The notes beneath the pieces were generated by a model that did not search any database, was not told the origin of the DNA, and was given only the letters and a program-made list of their open reading frames with translations. Below are positions 50,501-57,200 of a DNA stretch of 64,000 nt, piece after piece (positions within the stretch are counted from its first letter, which is position 1; every line of letters starts with the position of its first letter). This DNA comes from Sipunculus nudus. Lineage: Eukaryota > Annelida > Sipuncula > Golfingiida > Sipunculidae. The position numbers were made by a program, and so were the translations under genes. The DNA lies in assembly GCA_026874595.1 (NCBI GenBank), contig CM049306.1, forward strand, positions 19,029,019 through 19,093,018, in the 5' to 3' direction.

Positions 50501-50788
50501 CTTGGTGAGACGGTGTTGAGAAGTTACACTCCAGCCAAAATGGGACAGCGATCCAGTGTTATCCACATTTACTGCACAGAACGGAGAGATGCTAAGTTTA
50601 TCACTGATAAAGGTGTGAGTAAATGTGGCACATTGAATTTGGAGCTTGATGACGATAACAAGAAAAAGTCTGCCAGGAGAGAGATCCAAGCAATTATGAC
50701 CTTTGGGGACACTTTTATCAAGGTCACAGCTGTTGATATGAGCACAGGAAAGACTGTCCGTTCATCAATTGACTTCCTAAACAAATAA
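559..50788 (+). CDS. HSPA12A-like: HSPA12-type atypical Hsp70, ten exons
   Basis: This is the whole gene; exons are listed separately. Joining 559-916, 5039-6069, 39603-39824, 40980-41169, 42482-42553, 43596-43721, 44224-44435, 49011-49179, 49662-49790 and 50313-50788 gives 2985 bases and 994 residues with every junction in phase and GT..AG at each intron. The core from about residue 371 follows vertebrate HSPA12A block by block: phosphate-1 loop DFGTT (378-382), [37 protein letters not shown], phosphate-2 loop DCGGGTVD (632-639), GGFAES near 802 and a C-terminus ending IDFLNK. HSPA12 proteins have a divergent actin-like ATPase fold and lack the standard Hsp70 substrate-binding domain; the client is not established. 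Molluscs are known for expanded HSPA12 families, often stress-responsive. The odd points are the ~370-residue acidic N-terminal extension and the 33.5 kb second intron. Family assignment is very secure; the A versus B subtype is not. Confidence 0.95.
917..5038 (+). other. Intron 1 (4.1 kb)
   Basis: GT at 917-918 and AG at 5037-5038. It is mostly anonymous AT-rich sequence. It holds a poly-G run near 2257-2272 and a small palindromic repeat at 3090-3230. A tail-like piece near 2860-2890 (acaaacaaacagggttt) resembles the end of an interspersed repeat seen again near 32700. Open frames here are short and look incidental. Confidence 0.7.
3090..3230. repeat. Small palindromic repeat, pogo/Tigger-like ends
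   Basis: It starts with agtgaaacctgtgtaaaa and ends with gacaggttcctctgta, so its ends are imperfect inverted copies. The interior repeats ggtggtcttatttta-like phrases. The same family appears at 21766-21915 and, more diverged, at 13085-13262. The CAGTNAAACCT end resembles pogo/Tigger-derived small elements; that assignment is inference. Confidence 0.45.
5039..6069 (+). CDS. HSPA12A-like: HSPA12-like exon 2 (acidic extension and ATPase start)
   Basis: Encodes residues 120-463, from the acceptor cattatag to the donor gtaagt. About residues 120-370 are low-complexity, rich in Glu, Thr, Ser and Val with patches such as [11 protein letters not shown]; they look intrinsically disordered and match no domain I know. 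The ATPase begins near 371 with [11 protein letters not shown] (phosphate-1 loop), followed by [48 protein letters not shown] and KFKLSLH, all typical of HSPA12. The exon ends in phase 0. Alignment to human HSPA12A across the exon 2/3 junction needs no gap, so no small exon appears to be missing from the huge intron that follows. Confidence 0.93.
6750..7090. mobile_element. MITE with GGCC ends and TAA duplication
   Basis: The ends are inverted copies over about 36 bases. The left starts GGCCAAAAAAAATTAAAGG and then runs through gtatggttctcaggcac. The right is the matching gtgcctgagaaccatac and ends TTTTATTTTGGCC. TAA flanks both sides (6750-6752 and 7088-7090), leaving a 335-bp element at 6753-7087. 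A TWA three-base duplication is the hallmark of PIF/Harbinger transposons. There is no transposase frame, so this is a non-autonomous copy. A damaged relative lies at 18064-18150. Confidence 0.75.
8340..8532 (-). repeat. tRNA-derived SINE-like element
   Basis: Read on the minus strand, the head (8532 down to about 8455) contains an A-box-like cagtcaagtggttagcatg and a B-box-like gggttcaagtc at tRNA spacing, followed by an unrelated body toward 8340. This is the usual layout of a SINE with a Pol III promoter. The body boundary is uncertain. Confidence 0.5.
9009..9826. repeat. 44-bp minisatellite, about 19 copies
   Basis: The unit is tcctcaaactccacaccttg followed by ttcacattctacaaatacatcaag. 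Variant units carrying agctttcc occur at 9041, 9432 and 9688, and the last two lie in matching 256-bp blocks, so a higher-order duplication is visible. Because 44 is not a multiple of three and the unit lacks stops, all three plus-strand frames stay open; these frames are not genes. Confidence 0.95.
10827..10846 (+). repeat. Poly-G tract
   Basis: A run of about 18-20 nearly uninterrupted G. Similar homopolymers occur at about 2257-2272, 40612-40620 and 43075-43090. They are sequence-prone to length error and possible quadruplex formers. Confidence 0.8.
12203..12485 (+). repeat. tRNA-derived SINE-like element
   Basis: The head has an A-box-like tactcaggttagagcac (about 12208-12223) and a B-box-like gtgagttcaaat (about 12245-12256) with tRNA-like sequence caggactcaaagtcaggag between them. 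The body continues to about 12485, ending near gggtgacacaaaatcaaat. The tRNA head is decayed and would not make a functional tRNA. Confidence 0.55.
13085..13262. repeat. Pogo/Tigger-like small palindromic element
   Basis: The left end cagtgtaaaacctcaaaatt and the right end gaggcgaggtttaactgta are imperfect inverted copies, and the interior contains ggtggttgtct and ggtggtctctt phrases as at 21766-21915. TA lies next to the right end. Assignment to a pogo-like family is inference from the TIR sequence. Confidence 0.45.
16245..16348. repeat. Inverted repeat with ~21-bp arms
   Basis: gagaattctaattttttcc at the left and ccaggaaaaattagaattctc at about 16328-16348 are reverse complements with one indel, separated by about 62 bases. 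No terminal target duplication was recognised. Confidence 0.6.
18064..18150. mobile_element. Damaged fragment of the 6753-7087 MITE family
   Basis: taaagccaaataaaacaaga followed by ggtatgattctcaggcac and then atcaattttaacctcctgc matches the left part of the element at 6753. The right terminus is missing. Confidence 0.6.
18169..18506. repeat. Tandem duplication, 174-bp unit
   Basis: Sequence from gcctgcaagacattacaaga (18169) is repeated from 18343. The second copy has a small deletion near tggtgcgacttc and ends where gcctgactc begins at 18506. Both copies contain ggatgccatg and ataattgtaatggcat. Confidence 0.85.
21766..21915. repeat. Pogo/Tigger-like small palindromic element
   Basis: It begins acagtgaaacctgtgtaata and ends aacacaggttcattgtg, the inverted copy with few changes. 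The interior has four ggtggtctta-like phrases in both orientations. It is the best-preserved member of the family also seen at 3090 and 13085. Confidence 0.55.
22025..23310. repeat. ~277-bp tandem array with GGTGGCGCCACC palindromes
   Basis: It opens with gtttttagctgcacg and a GCC-rich stretch (22034-22062). Two near-perfect ~276-bp units (about 22240-22516 and 22516-22792) and two more diverged units follow. Each unit has two copies of the palindrome GGTGGCGCCACC or a one-base variant, alternating about 150 and 128 bases apart, plus phrases such as aatcactcatatctctgcag. Several overlapping open frames here are products of the array. Confidence 0.85.
23395..24470. repeat. Degenerate ~45-bp minisatellite split by an insertion
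   Basis: Diverged units of the type ttcaagctctggtgccacattctgtgtgtggcatca occur at 23395-23610 and again at 24225-24470. The interval is the foldback element at 23616-24202. The two halves look like one former array. Confidence 0.65.
23616..24202. mobile_element. Foldback/MITE-like element with long inverted ends
   Basis: The left arm runs ctgagacaacctgaaaatc, then ccactcttgcttgag, ggctttatata, tactggcgctcaatgatccg and ttatacattcaaagtatat. The right arm holds the inverse of each of these blocks in mirrored order, from tatactttgaatgtata near 24035 to gattttcaggattatctcag at 24202. Arms are about 150-190 bases around an AT-rich centre. There is no coding capacity. Confidence 0.7.
25264..26873 (+). 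mobile_element. ~1.6-kb dispersed repeat, copy 1
   Basis: It starts taccgtaatgtctacatcag and runs to aactggatatct. The same sequence in the same order and orientation lies at 62271-64000, roughly 90% identical by eye over its whole length. It contains a tRNA-like segment, a GC-rich stretch with gccggcagtacaggccgtcc and a (TA)n tract at about 26803-26825. It encodes no transposase or reverse transcriptase that I can see. The similarity may continue beyond 26873, but copy 2 is cut by the window end. Confidence 0.85.
26005..26095 (+). promoter_or_regulatory. tRNA-like (Pol III box A/B) segment inside the 1.6-kb repeat
   Basis: tggccatttggttaaagg resembles a box A, and ggttcaaacct at 26068-26078 resembles a box B about 45 bases later, followed by a T-run. 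The second copy is closer to consensus: tagcccattggttagagg, ggttcaaacct, then T5. The T-arm would pair only weakly, so this is a relic or SINE-type head and not a tRNA gene. Confidence 0.4.
27648..27905. repeat. GGCCCAG/CTGGGCC degenerate palindromic repeats
   Basis: It starts tatatgtcgaggcccagatt and continues with interleaved phrases such as gatctggactggtccagatt and ccagcccagatcagaat. Related blocks occur at 30125-30600. Many short inverted copies of ctgggcc/ggcccag give it a self-complementary character. Confidence 0.6.
28208..29760 (+). repeat. Tandem array headed by TTTTTAGC, ~340-bp units
   Basis: It opens tttttagctcatctgactg and a stretch rich in gtctgtccg. The phrase ggcacaaaNcgtaacc recurs at about 28262, 28602, 28939, 29293, 29457 and 29624, giving three ~340-bp periods and then two of ~165 bp. 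Each full unit has a gtggcgtcacctgtattttt-like phrase, a decayed form of the palindrome in the 22-23 kb array. Confidence 0.85.
30125..30600. repeat. Second GGCCCAG-type block with a palindromic junction
   Basis: Tandem-like phrases of the form ggctggcccagtttaaaatt and ccacaggattgtaat recur about every 60 bases to 30410. At about 30412-30443 gggctgaca, (TA)n and tgtcaaggccc form a palindrome, after which a block starting like 27648 continues to about 30600. Confidence 0.6.
33259..35576. mobile_element. 2.3-kb non-autonomous element with GGCC ends and TTA duplication
   Basis: The left end reads GGCCATCCTTAAAAAGTTCT and on to gtgttggggctaac. The right end is its inverse, ttagccccaacacagaaatttttaaggatggcc, with two mismatches over about 34 bases. 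TTA flanks both sides (33259-33261 and 35574-35576), which fits a PIF/Harbinger TWA target site. The interior (33262-35573) has a CpG-richer part near 33540-34160 and two copies of a gtcatccatcttggaacttgacc-like phrase near 34680 and 34850. No transposase frame is present. Confidence 0.75.
38608..39203. repeat. 25-bp minisatellite, about 24 copies
   Basis: The unit is aaacataatgaccacagata plus tagaa, with variants gacaacag, caccgata and gatagtg. It ends about 400 bases before exon 3. The 25-base unit has no stop in any minus-strand frame, so long phase-shifting open frames arise on that strand; these are artefacts. Confidence 0.95.
39603..39824 (+). CDS. HSPA12A-like: HSPA12-like exon 3
   Basis: Encodes residues 464-537, phase 0 at both ends, from the acceptor ggttcttttcag to the donor agg|gtaaac. 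It carries [20 protein letters not shown] and the HSPA12-typical [20 protein letters not shown], then [10 protein letters not shown], part of the ATPase lobe I/II connection region. It matches vertebrate HSPA12A without gaps of note. Confidence 0.95.
39825..40979 (+). other. Intron 3 (1.2 kb)
   Basis: GT..AG intron in phase 0. It contains a short poly-A/poly-G region near 40580-40620 and otherwise featureless AT-rich sequence. Confidence 0.85.
40980..41169 (+). CDS. HSPA12A-like: HSPA12-like exon 4
   Basis: Encodes residues 538-600 plus one base of 601. It starts [20 protein letters not shown] and ends in a more variable loop ([15 protein letters not shown]). The [11 protein letters not shown] block is a family hallmark. 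The donor g|gtaata leaves one base that completes Glu with exon 5. The tail corresponds to the variable insertion between the ALEPEA block and the phosphate-2 loop that also differs in vertebrate members. Confidence 0.94.
41170..42481 (+). other. Intron 4 (1.3 kb)
   Basis: GT..AG, phase 1. It holds an (AG)n microsatellite, interrupted at 41430-41465 and nearly perfect at 41492-41529. The rest is featureless. Confidence 0.85.
41430..41529 (+). repeat. (AG)n microsatellite
   Basis: Two blocks of agagag, the first interrupted by ac and ggg and the second about 19 uninterrupted dinucleotides. Confidence 0.95.
42482..42553 (+). CDS. HSPA12A-like: HSPA12-like exon 5 (72 bp)
   Basis: Encodes residues 601-624: a polar loop beginning [20 protein letters not shown] and ending VNAQ, just before the phosphate-2 loop. 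The acceptor is cttccttttag; the donor g|gttggt is weak. The exon is a multiple of three and phase 1 on both sides, so skipping it would keep the frame; alternative inclusion is possible but not shown. The block is not well conserved in vertebrates, so the call rests on phase, splice sites and position. Confidence 0.75.
42554..43595 (+). other. Intron 5 (1.0 kb)
   Basis: GT..AG, phase 1. It contains the small element at 42939-43143; otherwise AT-rich with nothing recognised. Confidence 0.8.
42939..43143. mobile_element. Small TIR element with CAGGGGCGGATCCAG end
   Basis: The left end caggggcggatccagg and the right end ctggatccaccactg are inverted copies with a few changes. Between them are poly-G (about 43075-43090) and poly-C (about 43105-43122) tracts. 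Ends of the type CAGNGGCGGATCCAG are common in animal genomes and resemble hAT-derived MITEs. I could not confirm an 8-base target duplication. Confidence 0.5.
43596..43721 (+). CDS. HSPA12A-like: HSPA12-like exon 6 (phosphate-2 loop)
   Basis: Encodes residues 625-666 plus one base of 667. [19 protein letters not shown] is the phosphate-2 ATP-binding loop, with the DCGGGTVD motif at 632-639; human HSPA12A has Ser in place of the Cys. [15 protein letters not shown] follows. The acceptor is gacctgcag and the donor g|gtgagg. Confidence 0.96.
43722..44223 (+). other. Intron 6 (0.5 kb)
   Basis: GT..AG, phase 1. Its last ~75 bases consist of two extra copies of the acceptor region described at 44149-44244. 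Confidence 0.9.
44149..44244 (+). repeat. Triplicated 32-bp unit spanning the exon 7 splice acceptor
   Basis: ttgtatttca starts at 44149, 44181 and 44213, exactly 32 bases apart. The third copy contains the real acceptor (ttcag|gagtggatatagaattt) and the first ~21 coding bases of exon 7. The two upstream copies are identical to each other and read ttcatgagtgggtatagaat, so the acceptor AG is changed to AT in both. Confidence 0.9.
44224..44435 (+). CDS. HSPA12A-like: HSPA12-like exon 7
   Basis: Encodes residues 667-737. It begins [20 protein letters not shown] and continues with [20 protein letters not shown] and [20 protein letters not shown], all close to vertebrate HSPA12A. It ends in phase 0 at the donor aag|gtaaga. 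The start is fixed by the g+ga split Gly codon and by the only one of three tandem acceptor copies that keeps its AG. Confidence 0.95.
44930..46600 (+). pseudogene. Decayed LINE ORF1 (gag-like, zinc-knuckle) remnant
   Basis: Short plus-strand open pieces at 44939-45166, 45378-45779, 45791-46012, 46013-46345 and 46393-46596 follow one another with stops and frame changes. The 45370-45530 part has knuckle-like Cys/His spacing: [11 protein letters not shown], then C-x7-H-x4-C with the second Cys replaced by Arg, then TCRN...AHYFAYHGC with another Cys lost. Downstream pieces are Gln/Thr/Lys-rich and one is coiled-coil-like ([20 protein letters not shown]). This is the layout of ORF1 in jockey/CR1-type non-LTR elements. 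No reverse transcriptase follows. The class is inferred; the decay is seen. Confidence 0.5.
46685..48553. mobile_element. Tandem-core element, Helentron-associated-like
   Basis: The left end is tatgcccccgcc followed by a hairpin (gccacaaagtggc) and ggggcatatag. The right end is ggcgggggcattcg, a hairpin GTGTCGTTCCGACAC, then ATCTAG and a T-run. The ends share the inverted block TGCCCCCGCC/GGCGGGGGCA. The core is four exact-period 180-bp units starting at 46771, 46951, 47131 and 47311, then two decayed units near 48167 and 48349. A 3' hairpin followed by CTAG (CTRR) is typical of Helitron-type ends, and short tandem-core derivatives are known in bivalves. There is no Rep/helicase frame. The class is inferred. 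Confidence 0.6.
47501..48166. mobile_element. Element nested in the 180-bp array
   Basis: The 180-bp unit is broken after cagccgttttt and resumes at ttcgcaatacaatgc near 48167. The inserted 666 bases start TAGCCCTCAGCTCATAGGCT, a strong hairpin with gctgatgggct, then gtctgtcc-rich sequence, two diverged internal units (gggatatctc..., ggtcaagttc), and one GGTGGCGCCACCTGC at about 47847. It ends attctag. Its head resembles those at 22025 and 28208. Confidence 0.65.
49011..49179 (+). CDS. HSPA12A-like: HSPA12-like exon 8
   Basis: Encodes residues 738-793 plus one base of 794: [20 protein letters not shown], then [15 protein letters not shown] and [10 protein letters not shown]. This matches the HSPA12A segment before the GGF motif. 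The acceptor is ttgtatttag and the donor g|gttaga, somewhat weak. The frame is set by the phase-0 end of exon 7. Confidence 0.93.
49180..49661 (+). other. Intron 8 (0.5 kb)
   Basis: GT..AG, phase 1; AT-rich, nothing else recognised. Confidence 0.85.
49662..49790 (+). CDS. HSPA12A-like: HSPA12-like exon 9 (adenosine-binding region)
   Basis: Encodes residues 794-836 plus one base of 837. It carries [18 protein letters not shown], with the GGF/AES adenosine-contact motif near residue 802 typical of the Hsp70/actin fold, then [15 protein letters not shown]. The acceptor is tttcatttcag and the donor g|gtttgt. Confidence 0.95.
49791..50312 (+). other. Intron 9 (0.5 kb)
   Basis: GT..AG, phase 1. 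No repeat or open frame of note. Confidence 0.85.
50313..50788 (+). CDS. HSPA12A-like: HSPA12-like exon 10 (C-terminus and stop)
   Basis: Encodes residues 837-994 and the TAA stop at 50786-50788. It starts [20 protein letters not shown] and includes [60 protein letters not shown] and the terminal IDFLNK, matching vertebrate HSPA12A to the last residues. The protein ends with no EEVD or other cytosolic Hsp70 tail, as expected for this family. Confidence 0.96.
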
Positions 50789-51740
50789 GTTGGCCATATC
50801 TCTGTTTTATTGAGGTTCCGAATTCCCCAGTAAAGTGACTTTCACACATTTTGTATGCAAAACACCGGCACAAGAATAAGAACATAAAAGCAATTGGATT
50901 TGAAACCAGGCTTGTATCAGTAAGGGATGTGCCAGTCTTCTTAGTCAAGGGGGTCTTTTTTTTATATTTGACTTGTGAGATAAATATATGTATTTTGTAC
51001 ATTTATACATGCTAAGGGTGGTATTATCAGTCATTTTATCATTCATATATTTTTTTGTAAATATTTTATATATATACATTTAATCAGTGGCTTAATCTTG
51101 CAAAAACCATTCTATATTCATGTGTTGTGCTATATATATAGGACCAATGGACTTGTTTTGAATTTTTGCAAAGCACCTGGCCATTAATAATAATGAAAAG
51201 CAAATATGCAAATGAATATATGTGCATTGCTTTGTGAGTTACCCAAATGAAAGATTTGAATTTTACAAAAAGCAGATTGAAATATGATTTTGTATTTCTG
51301 TACTGAAGTGAATAATTCTCTGTCAGTTATCTGCTTTTTTGTTTCTTTTGTAAACTGCATGTTGAAGTTTAGATCTGGATTTATATTAATACCCATATAT
51401 GGTAAGTGAGCCTTCCTAGCCAGCAAAAGATGCAATAATGCAGGTACATGTATTATATAAGGCTTGTCATCTTTATATATCCAGTTTTTACAGGTGTGTA
51501 CAGAAAATTGTCTTAATAATGACTGTACTGATGAGCGTGTTTTATAGGATATACAATGTCTTTTTTAATTCAGTGGTTGTGTAAACATTTTGAGCATATC
51601 AAATTGATGAGTACTAGTCACATCACTACAGGGGTTTGTGATTCTATCATTGTTTATTATACAGTAATTAATAATTTGTTTAACTGAATAATTTGTTGGT
51701 AGATAGTTGTTAAAGTCAGATCAGGTGACCTGTCCATCTC

Positions 51741-51918
51741 TACATGTTTACATACAGAAGCATTTTGATTGGTCAGATTGAGTTGTGCATCATGTGACCA
51801 AAGGTGCATGTATATCATGTGACTGAAGTATTTTTTACATGTTTACATACAGAAGCATTTTGATTGGTCAGATGAGTTGTGCATCATGTGACCAAAGGTG
51901 TATATCATGTGACTGAGG
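51741..51918. repeat. 95-bp tandem duplication in the probable 3' UTR
   Basis: tacatgtttacatacagaag starts at 51741 and again at 51836. Both copies continue with cattttgattggtcagat, gttgtgcatcatgtgacc and tatatcatgtgactga. The second copy has small deletions. Confidence 0.9.
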
Positions 51919-52535
51919 TTTGTTATCATGTGGCCTGATATATCATTGTTTAAGCTGGGACATTTTTGTCATTTAATATGAAGATGATGGTTGTGTTTGT
52001 TAATATTAGTATTGTAAGTGTAGTTTATCCCAAATTCAGAGCACTTAAAGTGTAGTAAAGGCAGCAAAGAGTTGACAGAGTTGCTTCATTATTTGTCAAG
52101 AATCAGTCATAATCTAGGAGAATGGAAAATCGGTGAATTGTTAGAAGGAGAAACTTGTGTTTGGAAAAGTGTGTCATTATACATAGATAAGACTTACAAG
52201 TGATGCCAATTTTTTATCAGAATAATTGAAAAGACATTTACATATAAATGATACTTGTCCAACACACAAAATTGCACATCAGTGAAAATCAGCCAATGCA
52301 CATCAAAGCTTTGACACCAGATGTCACCAGTGTAGAGGCCTGAGCATTCTGAACACCTTCATAGATACTTAACACTGCAACAGGGAGTTTGCTTAATTTC
52401 ATGGCTAATATGTTATCCTGGAAGTACACAGGGAAGTCAGTTTAATAGGACGATGTGCACGGAGCACCACTAGGACACTAGACACATGTCATAGTTGTAT
52501 ATTTCTGTTAGCTGCATGTCATTATACTTTACACT

Positions 52536-52541
52536 ATTAAA
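52536..52541 (+). terminator. Candidate poly(A) signal ATTAAA
   Basis: Common variant signal, 1.75 kb after the HSPA12 stop and followed by a GT-rich stretch. No transcript evidence is available here. Confidence 0.3.
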
Positions 52542-52559
52542 CACTTTCTTCTCATATCT

Positions 52560-54290
52560 TGGATCTTTGATGCCTTATATTTGTTTTGGGTGAATTGAGT
52601 GTAACAGTTCCAAGCAGACTCATCAATACCTATGTACACCATGTTGCGAACAGAGTATTCTCTGATCTCCTACAGCCCTACCTGTCAGTACCAGTTTTTA
52701 TGTTTGCCACTAAAATATGTAAATTAAAACCTAATTCCAAGCCATGACAGACAACTGAGTCCAGAACTTCTGTGTTGACTTATTGCTAATATGATGGTCA
52801 AAGAACAAAATATTGTCCTATAATTTGCTACCAGGTGGCAGTACCTTCCATGGGTGCTCCCAGATGGGCAGACTATCTGACCCCATCCCCCTCACATACA
52901 AACTTGATGAATCGTGTCCTCAGTCATCATGTACCTGCTGTTATATCTACACTTGTGGCACATGACCACTATCAGATCATTGTCTGCATGATACCCTGAA
53001 TGCATGTCACTACTTGGCTACGCTCTTTACACAGCGCTTTAACTATAGGCCTACTGCCTATATGGTAAGCGGTTTGTTATGACCTTGTATCCTGAATTGC
53101 TACACCAGAGGGGAGCACTGTATTTTTGTCTAATCAGATGAGACCTTGTGCTGGAAGACAGGGCCAAGTGAGGAATACAAGGAGAGCCAATCATTTTCAT
53201 TTCTTTTTTAGTGACAGCTCATCATCCCAGTAACCGTCTGAACAGGCCACAGGCTCGGAGAGAATTGCCACAGACGTGGTTTGCTTAGGGCCTTGGGCAC
53301 ATAGGATTCCCAGCTGGTGAGCTGTATTTCAAACGAAACATAACAACAAAGGCTGCGTGCACACCTCGCTGGCTGGTTTCAGTTCTGCAGACAACAGATG
53401 CATGGCTACGCTAACACAGTCATACTGTCAGAATCGAATCAGTCGATGATGTGAGAATGCAGAGGGAGCAATTAAAATTTGACCGCGGTCTTCAAACGGC
53501 GCTTGAAGCGCAGCTATGGGCGGAGCCAGGATGCCTGTCGAGTGTTTGTTTATTGGCATCTGGTTGGCTGCTTGTCACATCATACGCACGTTTCTCAGTG
53601 GACAACGAACCGCCATCTGGTGTCTAAATATACCATAAACGGTCAAAGCTGGCAGCGTGAAAATCAGTTGCTTCTTTAGAAGCGTAGGATTTCTGCTGCT
53701 TCGGGAGCGTACTACTTGGCAAAACTTCCATTATAATTGGACTGATGTCACTACTTGGCAAAACTTCCATTATGATTGGGTTGTCAGTCTCATCAGACCT
53801 CTTTCCTCCTTGGTCTTATTAATAAACCTGTTCACCTGGTAGCCCTCTGATTTCCACATACTGGGTAACATAAAACCAAAGCAGCCGTAATATCCTCTAT
53901 AAGGTATGTTGTACATTTGCCTGCTGCCCATCATGAACCCACTATCCAATCCTGGGTGCAGTTGGCACGTTGTGGTTAAGAACTTTGCTAGGGGTTTTAG
54001 TGTAGAGAACATTAAGGGCCACAAACGCAACCTCATGGTCAAAGTCCAAGCCCTTACCATTGCACCACCGTGATCCATATATAGTTTTATGAATACTTGT
54101 ACACTATGGTTATGCATATGGAGTTTTGAAATTGCTGTAAATTAACTTTATCAGTCATTGGATGCAATAAAACAAAACTGGTTAACTATGTAAGTAACAA
54201 CTTTTTTAGTTTAAATGATTAAAACGGAGACAATGATCCTTTAGTGTACATGAAGAAACAAAAATCACAAAACCAACAGGTTTAACTTTT
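52560..54290. other. Intergenic region between the convergent genes
   Basis: No protein-coding gene recognised. It holds a CpG-richer patch around 53200-53660, a 39-bp tandem duplication (actacttggcaaaacttcca at 53711 and 53750), and a possible minus-strand SINE at 53830-54085. Confidence 0.5.
53830..54085 (-). repeat. Possible tRNA-derived SINE remnant
   Basis: Read on the minus strand, cacggtggtgcaatggtaag followed by ggcttggactttgaccatga resembles a tRNA head with box A. Box B is decayed (gaggttgcgtt). The body would run down to about 53830. Low confidence. Confidence 0.35.
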
Positions 54291-57200
54291 TTTATTTCTA
54301 TGCAACATATCTGAAATTCATGTTTAACATGTACATTATCTTAATTTTAACATGACATGATTCACAAGCACAAGCTTGACTACATCTGGTGCATGTTACA
54401 AGTGCTTCACTCTCTGGAGTTATATATTTACATAGACCAAGACTGGTGCTGTACGGCTATAACATACTACAGAAACCACTATCCTAAGTAAGGATGACTG
54501 ACACACAGTAATTCCACATCTGATGAAAAGAACAATATTGGTATCTCAACATAGACGGTTTCAGAGGGGAGCATAGGGGGCACATGCCCTCCCTTTAATG
54601 TTTGTGATTTGATTTATGTAATTAAATTTATATTAATTTTTGGCTTTCTTGCATATTTCATATATGTTTAATTATATTAATAACATTTCTATATGCAATG
54701 TCACAAAATCCTTACAAGCCATTTATGAAATGTTACTATGTTGCTGAGTGAGATATAGTGTGTTGAATATAATTTATTTTGAATTCATTAATTTAAAATT
54801 TATTTAAGCTTAAAATGTCCATTTATCGCAGAATTTATATGACACAAAGGAGACTTAACATATGGCCTTGTTATTTTGTATAAAAAATTCCTCTTTTTTA
54901 TGAAGATGCTGAGCAAAATTTATATAAAATCAGACCACTGAGGCAGTTGTACCCCCTGCATAGCAAGATCACTGCTCAATATACTAATCAAAGCTGTATT
55001 CCCAGTTCTATAGTCCAGAAATGAGTATGGACATGTAAGTTCAGTGCATCAAAACCCAGTTGTGGCTACACTGTCTTTGCAATTAAACAGTTTAAGTAAA
55101 TCTTTATACTCTATCCTGTCAGAATTTTAGTACTAAATATTTTTTATTTGCATTTCTAAAAATAGTAAATTTTATTTAAAAGTCTGATTATGCAAAAAAA
55201 AAATTATTAGCTGAATATGACTTTATGTAGTCAAATGTGACTCCATGTACTTGGGTATGCCGTCTGACAATGGTTTTCAGTAGAAAATGTTGCCAATTAC
55301 AAGCTCTGATAACGCTCTGTATGCAACAAGTCACAAGCATTCACGCCTGTGGCCTGTTTCAATAAAATTATAATTCAACAAAAGACCACAAATAGGAAAA
55401 AATAAACAGTTGCTACTGTGATGTCATCATGGCAAATATGGTAATTCAGACCTGCTTCTACATTTAGGTCTGAAACAAGACTTTATCTCCCTATTTAAAT
55501 TTGAAACCTGAATATTATCTTTGATGCTGTAAGATACACTGTCTTACAATGACAAACACTGCACATAAAAAAACAGATAAAAGTTATAATACAATGTAGC
55601 TTCCAAGTTAATGTTCTTCTTCTGTGTACATAAAGGACAAACGTACCTCCCTCCATAAATTATATCAACAAACCATCAATATAAACCAGTCATCCTTGTA
55701 TTCTTTAGGTATGACAATCAGAGCAGAAGGAAAATCTATCTTATCAGCTGATTTGTGTCGCGATTGATTAGCCAATCAGAGGTTCCTATAATCTGATTTG
55801 TGTGGTGATTGATTAGCCAATCAGATGCCATTAAACATTTAGTGCAGTAATAATAAAAGACTGACTGTACTTTAAACTGGACCATCCAATATGGTTGATG
55901 TATCGATACAAGGACACCTGACAATACTGATACAATATCTGACTTGTAATTGACTTGATACATGTATTACAATGTCTCACTGAACAGTTCTGTTATTACA
56001 GCTTTAGGTCTTACTCTTTATATACAAATCATCATAGTTGACTGATGAACCAATGGTTTATTCTATTTCTATAAAAGTTTTATATTTTGTATATGCTTCA
56101 CTGCCATGTGATCAGATGGTGGGTCTTTGTTTAGGTCTTAAAGTAGTTGTTATGTCACAATAATTATCTAGTACATACACAGTATTTACAAATATACACA
56201 TTCCATGATGCATTGACTTAGTAAACCTTTCAAGATATGCATAAACAATCAGTCAAAAACATAACATACAAGAAATAACAGATTAACACAAAGTATTCAG
56301 CAGTAACAAAGATAATGATAAACATGTGGTTAATGACATTATGATGTATCACACTGAGTCTGGCGTGCAAAAAATGTGTCTCAGCAGTTTAAATAAATCA
56401 GAGTGACCGCTAAGTACTCTATACAGCAAAGCAAAGCCCCATTTTCAGTTTCTGATTCTAAGCTTAAATACACTGATATTTTAATTTTCTGATTATAAGC
56501 TTACTGGTAAACACAACTATTGAATTAAATACACTGACATTCAATTCTCTCTAAAATCAATCGATAAATTAATTATCAGTATCCTGAAAAAGGACAAGAC
56601 CTGCTAGTTTGTGTGTGTGAGTATACAGATCAACCTATGTAGTGCCTGTGTGTTTTTGTATTGCTTGTGTTTGTGCATGTGTGGGAGTGTGGGCTAAACC
56701 CTTGTATTGCCTGTGTTTACACATGTCTGTGCAAGGTTCAGTAAAAAAGCTACCTCATCCACTGTACCTTGTCATACTGTGCTTGCCTATTATAAATTAA
56801 GCATTTTTTTTATACAAATGGCTATCAGGTACCCACACATATATCAAGAGATATCAAGAGAAAAATCTGGTCATTAAATCTGGCAAAATGTATCAATATA
56901 TTGAACAATGCAGAATACTGTGGTTGCCTTTTTGTTCGGAAGTTTTCAAATTTGCAATGTTTGAGAAAGTGGAATTATTGTAAAAATAAAACTTATGTGA
57001 ATAAGACGACCAATCAACGAAGGCAAGTAAAGATTGATATAATGAATATTATAATTGATCTTGTATGTTACAGTTAATCCAAGACAGCTATTATAAATAA
57101 CCAGATCTTTCAAATTATTTGCTGACAAAGAACAATGGATTTCTACTCATTCAATGTTTACTTGGGTCCCGTCCAATTTTAACGTTTTTGTGAACATATA

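Larger units (their letters stand above)
50789..52560 (+). other. Probable 3' UTR of the HSPA12-like gene
   Basis: AT-rich non-coding sequence after the stop. No AATAAA was seen in the first 1.7 kb. An ATTAAA at 52536-52541 with GT-rich sequence about 40 bases later (tttgttttgggtg) is the best candidate cleavage site. The length is inferred and could be shorter or longer. Confidence 0.35.
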
